A stretch of DNA of 6,160 nt from Mogibacterium sp. (GCA_017469325.1 JAFUGO010000094.1:1-6160), one strand, 5' to 3'. Shown: positions 1 to 5,236, numbered from the stretch's first letter. A program made the numbers and translations. The notes: generated by a model from the sequence alone, not told the origin.

Positions 1-1
1 C

Positions 2-85
2 GCCGGCATATGGCTTGCGGCCGCCGCTTTAGTCGCTGCTGTTTATTACATTCTTTGCAGACGTACAGTTTCTGAAGAAGACTAA
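2..85 (+). CDS. C-terminal end of a membrane protein, partial
   Basis: The first 28 codons in frame 2 are open up to a TAA at 83-85. The 27 residues include a hydrophobic stretch (Ile-Trp-Leu followed by an Ala/Leu/Val run and a Tyr-Tyr pair), then Cys-Arg-Arg and a short acidic tail ending Glu-Glu-Asp. This looks like a last transmembrane helix with a cytoplasmic positively charged flank. It could be the end of a polytopic protein or a sorting-signal-type anchor; no LPXTG motif is visible because the gene starts outside the window. A terminator hairpin follows directly after the stop, which supports this being a real gene end. The function cannot be named. Confidence 0.55.
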   Translation, partial: AGIWLAAAALVAAVYYILCRRTVSEED

Positions 86-117
86 AAGCCGGGATCTGCG
101 GTATGACCCCGGCCTTT
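85..117. terminator. Probable bidirectional terminator between convergent genes
   Basis: GCCGGG (88-93) pairs with CCCGGC (108-113) around a 14-nt loop. It is flanked by AAA on the left and TTT on the right, with one C (114) bulged. On the minus strand the hairpin is followed by TTTT. It lies between the stop of the plus-strand membrane protein (85) and the stop of minus-strand cysK (163), so it can serve both. The T-runs are short, so efficiency is uncertain. Confidence 0.55.
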
Positions 118-162
118 ACAAATTCTTCTATCTTGTCACTAAGGACGCTCCGGCTGTTGCTG

Positions 163-1095
163 TTACTCGGTGAAAAGAGGTGTCGAATAATATCTGTCAC
201 CGCTGTCAGGCAGCAGTGCCACTATAGTCTTGCCCTCATTCTCAGGCTTCTTCGCGTATTCGATCGCGGCGTACAGTGCAGCTCCCGAGGATATCCCGAC
301 GGATATTCCTTCTTTTTTTGCAAGAAGCTTCGAAGCCTCGAATGCCTTAGCGCCATCCGCCTTGTAGATCTCGTCGTAAACAGCAGTATTGAGAACATCA
401 GGAACGAATCCCGCGCCTATGCCCTGGATCTTATGGGAACCGGATCTCCCTTCTGAAAGTACAGGAGAATCTGCCGGTTCAAGAGCCACGATCTTCACAT
501 CAGGCTTCTGCTCTTTAAGATACTCGCCTGCTCCCGTAAGCGTACCGCCGGTACCCACGCCTGCGATGAACACATCCACAGCTCCGTCTGTGTCATTCCA
601 GATCTCCGGCCCCGTAGTAGCCTTGTGGATTGCCGGATTTGCAGGATTCACAAACTGTCCCGGTATGAATCCGCCGTCTATCTCCTGTGCGAGTTCTTCT
701 GCCTTTGCAATTGCGCCCTTCATACCCTTTGCGCCTTCTGTCAGCACGATCTCGGCGCCGTATGCCTTGAGGATGTTCCTTCTCTCAACACTCATCGTCT
801 CAGGCATCGTCAGTATTGCTCTGTAACCCTTCGCAGCGGCAATGGACGCAAGGCCTATGCCAGTGTTTCCTGATGTAGGCTCTATTATGACCGAACCCTC
901 TTTCAGGAGGCCTTTCTCTTCTGCGTCCTCGATCATCGCTTTAGCGATCCTGTCCTTGACGCTTCCGGCAGGATTGAAATACTCCAGCTTTACCAGAACA
1001 GTTGCCTTGAGTCCCAGTTCTTTTTCTATGTTTGTAACCTCTACCAGAGGTGTGTTTCCGATAAGTCCCAGTGTTCCTTTATAGATATTAGCCAT
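163..1095 (-). CDS. cysK: Cysteine synthase A (O-acetylserine sulfhydrylase)
   Basis: This PLP-dependent fold-type II enzyme makes L-cysteine and acetate from O-acetyl-L-serine and sulfide in the cytoplasm. It is 310 residues, the usual length for the family. Visible signatures are NPAGSVKDR at 41-49 with the PLP-binding Lys47, the substrate loop PTSGNTG at 73-79, QFVNPANP at 147-154, the phosphate-binding GTGGT at 181-185, ISSGAA at 268-273 and [10 protein letters not shown] at 295-304. The start ATG (1095-1093) has a GAGAGGAAA ribosome site about 5 nt upstream. The closeness to CysK rather than to cystathionine beta-synthase rests on length, the [10 protein letters not shown] end and the absence of CBS or heme domains. 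It is transcribed alone from a long leader carrying a Cys-rich leader peptide and an attenuator, described separately. No cysE is present in the window. Confidence 0.95.
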   Translation of the reverse strand: MANIYKGTLGLIGNTPLVEVTNIEKELGLKATVLVKLEYFNPAGSVKDRIAKAMIEDAEEKGLLKEGSVIIEPTSGNTGIGLASIAAAKGYRAILTMPETMSVERRNILKAYGAEIVLTEGAKGMKGAIAKAEELAQEIDGGFIPGQFVNPANPAIHKATTGPEIWNDTDGAVDVFIAGVGTGGTLTGAGEYLKEQKPDVKIVALEPADSPVLSEGRSGSHKIQGIGAGFVPDVLNTAVYDEIYKADGAKAFEASKLLAKKEGISVGISSGAALYAAIEYAKKPENEGKTIVALLPDSGDRYYSTPLFTE

Positions 1096-1192
1096 TTGAT
1101 TTCCTCTCTTTCTCGTTACCCTTATATATCAGGTTGTTATTGATTATCAGTTTCTAGTTGTTCCCTTTTCTTTTCAATTCGGACGGCCAAGT

Positions 1193-1222
1193 AAAAACGC
1201 CCGGGAGTCAGGCTCCCGGGCG
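1193..1222 (-). terminator. Attenuator terminator in the cysK leader
   Basis: CGCCCGGGAG (1222-1213, read on the minus strand) and CTCCCGGGCG (1207-1198) form a perfect 10-bp G+C-rich stem with a 5-nt loop. Five U residues follow (1197-1193). It lies about 100 nt upstream of the cysK start and downstream of the promoter, so it would stop transcription before the gene unless an alternative structure forms. The same CTCCCGGGCG sequence occurs upstream at 1313-1304 and can capture the 5' arm. Confidence 0.9.
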
Positions 1223-1314
1223 TATATCTCAGCTTTAAGGGATAAGCTTTGATCTGTACTGGAGTGCTTTGTCATCTTACGACAAGACTCCGGCCGTACA
1301 TCGCGCCCGGGAGC
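1198..1314 (-). promoter_or_regulatory. Mutually exclusive antiterminator/terminator (segments A, B, C)
   Basis: Read on the minus strand, segment A is GCTCCCGGGCG (1314-1304), B is CGCCCGGGAGC (1222-1212) and C is CTCCCGGGCG (1207-1198). A can pair with B over 11 bp, whereas the terminator B:C has 10 bp, so A:B pairing would free C and allow readthrough into cysK. A lies inside the leader-peptide reading frame, starting 10 nt after the last codon of the Cys-Cys-Cys run. A ribosome stalled on those codons would leave A approximately exposed. The pairing is seen directly; the regulatory outcome is inferred by analogy with amino-acid operon attenuators such as trp and his. Confidence 0.75.
1256..1299 (-). 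other. Intervening hairpin in the cysK leader (possible pause site)
   Basis: In the minus-strand RNA, GTAC (1299-1296) pairs with GTAC (1259-1256), GGAGT (1291-1287) with ACTCC (1265-1261), and CTTGTC (1286-1281) with GACAAAG (1273-1267, one bulge). The loop holds the stop codon of the leader peptide. The hairpin begins 4 nt after segment A and would bring A close to B when folded. A ribosome at the leader stop codon would melt it. A role as a transcription pause signal is inference. Confidence 0.6.
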
Positions 1315-1378
1315 TTTGCATCAGACAACAACACATCCTGTTGTTTATGAAGTTAAGAGAGAGATTATTATAGATCAT
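1277..1378 (-). CDS. Cysteine-rich leader peptide of cysK, 33 residues
   Basis: ATG (1378-1376) opens a 33-codon frame ending in TAA (1279-1277). The peptide starts Met-Ile-Tyr-Asn-Asn and contains Cys16-Cys17-Cys18, encoded by three consecutive TGT codons (1333-1325), plus Cys27. The ribosome site AAGGAAAGGG (1395-1386) is 7 nt from the ATG, and the predicted transcript start is about 28 nt upstream of the ATG. Short length, strong initiation signals, a run of the pathway's end-product codon and a terminator immediately downstream match the design of attenuator leader peptides. The gene downstream makes cysteine, so the codon run fits the regulated pathway. The peptide itself probably has no function beyond being translated. 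A chance frame is the main alternative, but the coincidence of all elements makes that unlikely. Confidence 0.82.
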   Translation of the reverse strand: MIYNNLSLNFINNRMCCCLMQSSRARCTAGVLS

Positions 1379-1412
1379 CGTCTGTCCCTTTCCTTAGATT
1401 AAGCTTGAAGGT

Positions 1413-1441
1413 ATTGTAGCTCTAAATTCCTACCAAGTCAA
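1413..1441 (-). promoter_or_regulatory. cysK promoter
   Basis: On the minus strand, TTGACT (-35, 1441-1436) and TACAAT (-10, 1418-1413) are separated by exactly 17 bp, close to the sigma-A consensus. The predicted start is near 1406. The -35 and part of the spacer lie inside a 30-bp palindrome, so a repressor bound there would block RNA polymerase. Confidence 0.85.
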
Positions 1442-1452
1442 TAGGTAATTTA
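1423..1452. promoter_or_regulatory. Rrf2/CymR-like operator over the cysK promoter
   Basis: TAAATTCCTA (1423-1432) and TAGGTAATTTA (1442-1452) form an inverted repeat differing by one inserted base, with a 9-bp centre. It covers the -35 box and most of the spacer. A palindrome with AATT-CC...GG-AATT arms and about this spacing resembles boxes reported for Rrf2-family sulfur regulators (CymR) in Firmicutes. No such regulator gene is in the window, so assignment to CymR is inferred from the motif and from cysK being a typical target. Confidence 0.6.
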
Positions 1453-1483
1453 AGATTTGTAAAGTCTCAACACGATTTTTTCT

Positions 1484-1523
1484 AAAACGGGATCATTTAC
1501 GTGTTTTCTGCGTAAACGATCCC
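1484..1523 (-). terminator. Terminator-like hairpin upstream of the cysK promoter
   Basis: GGGATC (1489-1494) pairs with GATCCC (1518-1523) and TTTACG (1496-1501) with CGTAAA (1511-1516). There is a single A/C mismatch between the two helices and a 9-nt loop. Read on the minus strand, the stem is followed by GTTTTAG and soon by a further A/T-rich run. It would insulate cysK from minus-strand transcription coming from 1819. The U-run is short and interrupted, so it could instead be a protein-binding palindrome. Confidence 0.5.
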
Positions 1524-1658
1524 AGCCAACACGATCAATACTACACGAAAAAGCTGATTATTCGGAGAATTTACGTGTCGGTATCCGGCGTTACCGTAAT
1601 GCAGAGAACATTGACCTCTGTCGGCTTCGCTCCTCCGGTAAATGATGTAGATCGGGTT
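1524..1658. other. Intergenic stretch without a convincing gene
   Basis: No frame here has a start with a ribosome site. Small palindromes are visible: CGGTA (1579-1583) with TACCG (1592-1596), and CAGAG with CTCTG near 1602-1620. The word ATTTACGTG occurs at 1569-1577 and also at 1495-1503 in the preceding hairpin. GATGTAGAT (1644-1652) is complementary to ATCTACATC (1664-1672), linking this stretch to the inverted repeat on its right. A frame at 1497-1682 (minus) begins with TTG, has no ribosome site and is not taken as a gene. Confidence 0.5.
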
Positions 1659-1765
1659 ACAATATCTACATCTCCAACACAAACAAAAAAGCTACACTAC
1701 ATCTCCAACACAAACAAAAAAGCCGCTTTGCAGCGGCATTTTTGTGTTGTAGATGTAGATATTGT
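1659..1765. repeat. 107-bp inverted repeat with a tandemly duplicated arm
   Basis: The left arm (1659-1683) matches the right arm (1741-1765) in inverted orientation over 25 bp with one mismatch; the outer 15 bp are perfect. The left side also contains a direct repeat. A 27-bp unit at 1666-1692 recurs identically at 1697-1723, a 31-bp period, so two left arms compete for a single right arm. The small G+C stem-loop at 1722-1737 sits at the tip when the inner arm is used. It may be a remnant of a small non-autonomous mobile element or a duplicated terminator. No transposase or target-site duplication was recognised. Confidence 0.8.
1716..1743. terminator. Bidirectional intrinsic terminator
   Basis: GCCGCT (1722-1727) pairs with AGCGGC (1732-1737) around the loop TTGC. 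Read on the minus strand the stem is followed by TTTTTT (1721-1716), and read on the plus strand by ATTTTTG. The stem extends into the long inverted repeat arms. On the minus strand it lies about 100 nt after a strong promoter and would define the 3' end of a short transcript. Confidence 0.75.
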
Positions 1766-1792
1766 GTAAGAGGGATGAAAGTATTATGGTGT

Positions 1793-1810
1793 AGTTAGGT
1801 ATATCTAACT
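1793..1810. promoter_or_regulatory. TTAG/CTAA palindrome, possible DtxR/MntR-type operator
   Basis: AGTTAG (1793-1798) and CTAACT (1805-1810) are perfect inverted arms around GTATAT. The core TTAGGTATATCTAA resembles TTAGG...CCTAA boxes of DtxR-family iron or manganese repressors. It lies about 9 to 26 nt downstream of the predicted start of the minus-strand transcript, a position that allows repression. It could alternatively act as a 5' RNA hairpin. The family assignment is inferred from the motif only. Confidence 0.45.
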
Positions 1811-1825
1811 TTTCCTTACAGCCAT

Positions 1826-1890
1826 ATATTAGCATCCCCATTTCCTATTGTCAAGGTAGGATTTAAAATTTTTTGAAAAAAATTTTTTGG
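1826..1890 (-). promoter_or_regulatory. Strong minus-strand promoter with UP-like A/T tracts
   Basis: Read on the minus strand, TTGACA (1854-1849) and TAATAT (1831-1826) are separated by exactly 17 bp. Directly upstream, 1860-1890 consists of phased runs of A and T, matching an UP element for the RNA polymerase alpha subunit. It faces the terminator at 1716 and the inverted repeat, not an open reading frame. Confidence 0.8.
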
Positions 1891-1961
1891 CGAATTCCCC
1901 GCCCTTTCAGAAGTGAGATCCGTGCGGCAAAAATGGGCTTTGCTCGCAGCTGCATCGTATC

Positions 1962-1999
1962 AAAAAGGCGCAGACCCGGCATGCTGCCTGATCTGCGTC
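1962..1999 (-). terminator. Terminator of the 2-hydroxyacyl-CoA dehydratase-family operon
   Basis: Read on the minus strand, CGCAGATC (1997-1990) pairs with GGTCTGCG (1977-1970) and GGC with GCC above a one-base internal mismatch. The loop is 5 nt and the stem is followed by TTTTT (1966-1962). It lies 41 nt after the stop of the small membrane protein gene and closes the minus-strand operon. Confidence 0.85.
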
Positions 2000-2039
2000 T
2001 TTCGTTCATCTTTATTACCCGGTCACAGTCCGGATGATC

Positions 2040-2210
2040 TTACAGATGCTGGTTTCTAGGGATCCTGTCGTACCACTTGAGCAGGAACGGCTCGATCATC
2101 GAAGTCAGCTTCATGTCAAGATTGAAGAAATAAACCGTAAATGTCACCACGAAGAACGCAAGTCCGCCTGTCATGACATAAAGAAGTGCTTTCAATAGTT
2201 TCTTTTTCAT
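2040..2210 (-). CDS. Small single-pass membrane protein, unknown function
   Basis: This is a 56-residue protein starting MKKKLLKAL. A basic N-terminus precedes one hydrophobic helix (about residues 8-29), followed by a conserved-looking tail with DMKLT, EPFLLKWYDR and a polar end. The start at 2210 is preferred over the one at 2231 because GGAGGG lies 5 nt upstream of it; the upstream codons overlap that ribosome site. The N-terminal basic residues favour an N-in orientation with the DMKLT tail outside, or a cleavable-signal-like segment, but this is not decided. It is the last gene of the operon with the two dehydratase-family subunits and is followed by the operon terminator. A decayed copy of its C-terminal half lies immediately upstream, so the tail appears to have been duplicated. 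No family is recognised. Confidence 0.75.
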   Translation of the reverse strand: MKKKLLKALLYVMTGGLAFFVVTFTVYFFNLDMKLTSMIEPFLLKWYDRIPRNQHL

Positions 2211-2236
2211 GTTTCCCTCCGGAATGTACAATTATC

Positions 2237-2318
2237 AATTTCTCAGATCCTGCCCTACCGCCTGAGCAGAAACGGCTCGAGCGGTAACGTCAGCTTCATG
2301 TCAGGATCGAAGGATATT
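2237..2318 (-). pseudogene. Decayed duplicate of the C-terminal half of the small membrane protein
   Basis: Read on the minus strand, 2311-2255 encodes FDPDMKLTLPLEPFLLRR and a stop. This aligns with FNLDMKLTSMIEPFLLKW of the intact gene downstream. By eye about 49 of 62 aligned bases are identical. The match continues past the TAG stop (GGTAGGGCAGGATC against GGTACGACAGGATC), so the stop replaces the Tyr codon of the intact copy. The N-terminal membrane helix and its start are missing; upstream the sequence runs into the end of the 532-residue gene. A 27-codon frame with an ATG at 2338 exists but has no visible ribosome site and overlaps the preceding gene. A relic is the best reading. Confidence 0.65.
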
Positions 2319-3917
2319 TTACCACGAATTCTCGTCATCCAGTATCTCGAGTGTCGGATCGAGAGGCTCTTCCTGCATGACTGTTCTCATGAACTGGTTG
2401 ACCTGGTCTCTTACACCCTGTCTCGATACGACACGAGGATCGAAGAGCTGGTGGTTGACCCACATCAGAGGAACTCCGAGGTCTCTTGCTCTGTCCTCAA
2501 AGAGTCCGTGCATGCCATCGAGAGCCTTGCATGTGATGTGCTCCCAGAGGATGATTATGTCTGCGTTGTACTGCTCAACGAATTCGAAGAGGTCGTCGAG
2601 GAGAACTTTGTATCCGCCGTGTGTACGGTTACGCATGATCATCTCTTCAGTCAGCATGGCCATGTCGTAGTAAGCCTGCTCTCTGTTCTCAGGAGTATCT
2701 GTCTCTGCGATCATCTCGGTGTTGATGCATGAGAGCATGTCTGTCAGGCCTACGATGCCCCAGCAGTTGAGGATCCATACGAGGAAGTCCATGTAGAAGT
2801 GCGACTGAACGCCCCATACGATCGCTCTGTGGCGGTATTCAGGAGCAGCCATCTTTCTCTTCTTGTATGCCTTCTCGGCGAGCTTTGTGATGCGCTTGTC
2901 TGCCCTTTCGAATTCAGGGACCTTGCCGCAGATAGCCATGTAGTTGGTCTCTGTGTAAAGAGCGAGGTTGCCGCCGAACACCTGCGGATAATCCGTCTTG
3001 TTCATGTCGAGCCATTCGTTACGGCACTTTGTGGCGTAGTTTACTCTCTTTGCGCATTCGAAGTAGTAATCCCAGTCCCACTTGTGGCCGGTGTTCTCTT
3101 CAACAAACTTAATGGCTCTTCTGATCTCTTCTGCAGCGTAGTCCTGTACGTCTTCTTCCTTGTGGCGGAGAGGCGCGGGCAGCTGGAATACAGGGATGCC
3201 GTCTTCCTTCTCGAGCTTTCTGGAAAGAACGCCGTTTGACAGGAGTGAACCGTCGCATGTAGTGTTGCACTGGATAGCGCAGGCACCGAGAATAGGAGCG
3301 TCGTCATCGATGGATGTGCCGGCCTCGGCAGCAGGCATCGGGCAAACGTCTCCCGGGAGTCCATACTCCTGGACGACATCGAGGTAGTGCTCTACAGCAT
3401 GCTGGTTGAGCAGTACCGGAACGTATGTGGACGGAGTCTCACGGGATGTGCACTTCAGATTCGGGAATCCCATCATGACTGCGGTCATCTCGTTCTCGTC
3501 AACGAGTACGTTGATCTTGGAGAACTCTTCGTCATTGCCGCATCTGCGGTCACCGCGCGCCAGATTGCCGAGCAGCTTGGCTACGTCGATGATGATGAGG
3601 TCCTGCTCCTCGTGAGCGATCCTGAGGTATTCGCCTCTGAGGCCCTGTGTGAATCTGTCTACCATCATCGGAACAGCCAGATAGTTGGCCATCCAGCGGT
3701 ATCTGAAGAAGAATTTGATGTTGGTCGGCTTGACCATGAATTTGCCGAGCGTGAACAGGATGCCCAGCCATCTCGAATAATCGTAGAGTGTATCGCCGAC
3801 ACCACGCCACTCTCTTCTTTTGCGAACCTTGCCATGAGGCTTGTAAAGGTCGCCGTATCTGGTATCGCCCTTGATCTTCTCAGGGTTTACCATGGTTTTG
3901 AATTTCTTGCCTGCCAT
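2319..3917 (-). CDS. 2-hydroxyacyl-CoA dehydratase/benzoyl-CoA reductase family subunit, long form (532 aa)
   Basis: The protein belongs to the HgdA/HgdB/BcrB/BcrC-type family, whose members bind [4Fe-4S] clusters and catalyse radical dehydration or ring reduction of acyl-CoAs after ATP-driven activation. Candidate cluster cysteines are C192 (GDVCPM), C213, C217 and C221 (GACAIQCNTTC) and C463 (EHITCKALDG). The C-terminal part (about 450-510) has the family pattern: a 'DIII' strand, a GVPLMWVNHQLFDPR segment and RDQVNQFM. About 90 N-terminal residues are basic and aromatic and make it longer than the usual 380-480. Its ATG overlaps the stop of the preceding subunit gene (TAATG) and is served by AGGAGGG, indicating translational coupling and a heteromeric complex. 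The substrate cannot be told. No activator ATPase or CoA-transferase is in the window. Confidence 0.85.
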   Translation of the reverse strand: MAGKKFKTMVNPEKIKGDTRYGDLYKPHGKVRKRREWRGVGDTLYDYSRWLGILFTLGKFMVKPTNIKFFFRYRWMANYLAVPMMVDRFTQGLRGEYLRIAHEEQDLIIIDVAKLLGNLARGDRRCGNDEEFSKINVLVDENEMTAVMMGFPNLKCTSRETPSTYVPVLLNQHAVEHYLDVVQEYGLPGDVCPMPAAEAGTSIDDDAPILGACAIQCNTTCDGSLLSNGVLSRKLEKEDGIPVFQLPAPLRHKEEDVQDYAAEEIRRAIKFVEENTGHKWDWDYYFECAKRVNYATKCRNEWLDMNKTDYPQVFGGNLALYTETNYMAICGKVPEFERADKRITKLAEKAYKKRKMAAPEYRHRAIVWGVQSHFYMDFLVWILNCWGIVGLTDMLSCINTEMIAETDTPENREQAYYDMAMLTEEMIMRNRTHGGYKVLLDDLFEFVEQYNADIIILWEHITCKALDGMHGLFEDRARDLGVPLMWVNHQLFDPRVVSRQGVRDQVNQFMRTVMQEEPLDPTLEILDDENSW

Positions 3918-5113
3918 TACTTGCCCTCCTTCTGGATCTTCTTGATGTCGATGCTCTCAATGAAGGCCTGTACACGGGTCCTCATCTGTCCGGAGGTTCC
4001 GATAACGTACGGTCTGTCAACAGCAAGCACAGGATATCCGTATTCTTCTCTGAGGATGTGTGATCCCATCATTCTCTCGTAAGCCCATGGATCGCAGAAC
4101 TTCATCTGCTGATAGATGATGCCGTCTGCCTTGTACTCTTTTGCGAGCTCGGCAACGTATTCGCGGCGTCCGTCCATCGTTGCAGTGTCCATGTAACGAG
4201 GGCATTCGCCTCTGTACATGTATGCTCTGCAGACCTGTGTCAGAGCGTCCTCTTCATCATTCAGATAGATAGGATCTCTGCCCGGGAGCGAACCGTAGCA
4301 GTATCTGTCTGCGCAGACAAACGCTCCGCTGTCCTCAATGATCTTGATGAAGTCCGTATCATCGACTTCGGAGCCTACGACCTCGACTCTGGCCTTGAAC
4401 CAAGGCTTTGCATCAGGCTTTCTCTTTTTGAGTTCTTTGAGCGTATCCTCGAGCTTATCGATGATCAGATGCTTAGGGGCAACATAGGATGCCAGGCAGA
4501 GTACGTTGTACTCGTAACCCGTAATTGTTGGCTCGTCGAGCTTTCTGAAGTCTCCGATCTCTCTGAGGAGCTCACAGATCTTGTTGTGCTCGGCTACAGC
4601 CTTGCGGATGGCAGCATCGGATGTGTCGATGCCGTAGTTTTCTGCAAGCGGCTTAAGGATGTGGTTTTTGCACTGCAGAACATAGAGGTCAAGGCCGTTA
4701 TAGTCGGCCTTCATAGGGATCTCCATATAATCGAAGAAGAATCCCGGTTTATCCTTGCCCATCGCCTGAAGCACATCCATGTTCTCTACGCAGCGGTTGA
4801 GCATGGTGCATCCGTCAGGAGTAATACAGGCATCCAGATAGTTATAGCCTCCTTCAAGCGCTCTTTCGAGAATGGCTCTCGAATACTCGCAGAGGAAGCT
4901 GGTCAGGTAGTATGTCCCCACATCGATCGAACCGGTGCGCGGTGCGCGCAGTCTTGACGAAAAGATTCCCGGAAGATTGATAAGAGGCTCAGGCACGTTT
5001 TCGCACATGTAACCTATGCACTTCATGCCTTCCTTCTGAGCCTGCTGAACGAGCTCATTGTTGGCGTCCTGCAGCAGGTTTTCGAAGTAAATCAGGTGCT
5101 TTAAGTCTTTCAC
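3917..5113 (-). CDS. 2-hydroxyacyl-CoA dehydratase/benzoyl-CoA reductase family subunit, short form (398 aa)
   Basis: This is the partner of the next gene and has the length and architecture of HgdB/BcrC-type subunits. Visible family features are GYMCENVPEPLI at 34-45 (Cys37), CITPDGC at 96-102, KFCDPWAYERM at 338-348 (Cys340) and the C-terminal GTSGQMRTRVQAFIE at 372-386. The three cysteine regions are the expected ligands of a [4Fe-4S] cluster. The start codon is GTG (5113-5111), preceded at about 5 nt by a GAGGGAG ribosome site within a purine-rich tract. It is the first gene of the minus-strand operon and diverges from csoR. The family includes glutaryl-, lactoyl-, phenyllactyl- and isocaproyl-type dehydratases and benzoyl-CoA reductases, and the sequence seen here does not discriminate between them. 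Confidence 0.88.
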   Translation of the reverse strand: MKDLKHLIYFENLLQDANNELVQQAQKEGMKCIGYMCENVPEPLINLPGIFSSRLRAPRTGSIDVGTYYLTSFLCEYSRAILERALEGGYNYLDACITPDGCTMLNRCVENMDVLQAMGKDKPGFFFDYMEIPMKADYNGLDLYVLQCKNHILKPLAENYGIDTSDAAIRKAVAEHNKICELLREIGDFRKLDEPTITGYEYNVLCLASYVAPKHLIIDKLEDTLKELKKRKPDAKPWFKARVEVVGSEVDDTDFIKIIEDSGAFVCADRYCYGSLPGRDPIYLNDEEDALTQVCRAYMYRGECPRYMDTATMDGRREYVAELAKEYKADGIIYQQMKFCDPWAYERMMGSHILREEYGYPVLAVDRPYVIGTSGQMRTRVQAFIESIDIKKIQKEGK

Positions 5114-5185
5114 TTTTCTCCCTCTCTCTTTCTCTCAAACGCAGCCTTTGTGCGGTCGCCGGACACCGGAGAATGCAGTGCCCGC

Positions 5186-5231
5186 AATATCGGTAATATT
5201 TTATCATGCATGTGCTTACGCGTACAATCAA
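5186..5231 (-). promoter_or_regulatory. Possible promoter and operator of the dehydratase-family operon
   Basis: Read on the minus strand, TTGATT (5231-5226) is 18 bp from ATGATA (5207-5202), with TAAAAT (5203-5198) as an alternative -10. This is a weak match, but it is the best in the 270-bp divergent intergenic region. An inverted repeat, AATAT (5186-5190) and ATATT (5196-5200) around CGGTA, lies just downstream and could be an operator. About 70-85 nt of leader would separate the start from the GTG codon. Confidence 0.4.
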
Positions 5232-5236
5232 AAAAC

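Larger units (their letters stand above)
1716..1819 (-). ncRNA. Candidate small RNA of about 104 nt
   Basis: A near-consensus promoter (TTGACA-N17-TAATAT, 1854-1826) predicts a start near 1819, and an intrinsic terminator with six T residues ends near 1716. Nothing between them encodes a plausible protein: the only ATG frame has 15 codons and no ribosome site. The RNA would begin with a short hairpin formed by the AGTTAG/CTAACT palindrome and end in the long terminator stem. No known RNA family is recognised. The alternative is an untranslated leader of something beyond the terminator, but no gene follows before the cysK promoter. Confidence 0.5.

Noticed and set aside
103..1084. Plus-strand frames opposite cysK
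   Set aside because: They are antisense shadows of a clearly coding minus-strand gene, with no ribosome sites and no family resemblance.
1096..1410. T-box or SAM riboswitch in the cysK leader
   Set aside because: Neither the T-box sequence (GGTGG-type with ACCGCG) nor the SAM-I core motifs are visible, while a leader peptide with a Cys run explains the terminator.
1497..1682. Minus-strand frame of 61 codons rich in Cys near its start
   Set aside because: It begins with TTG inside the repeated T-rich arm and has no ribosome site. Its Cys codons come from the GATGTAG-type repeat words.
1666..1723. CRISPR-like direct repeat
   Set aside because: There are only two copies with a 4-bp gap and no spacers of constant length; they belong to the inverted repeat and terminator.
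2255..2338. 27-codon frame as an independent gene
   Set aside because: It overlaps the end of the 532-residue gene, has no visible ribosome site, and its homology to the downstream gene continues beyond its stop, as expected of a relic.
2298..4957. Plus-strand frames opposite the dehydratase-family genes, up to 231 codons
   Set aside because: They are complement-strand shadows arising from the codon bias of the minus-strand genes. The minus-strand proteins carry recognisable family motifs and these do not.
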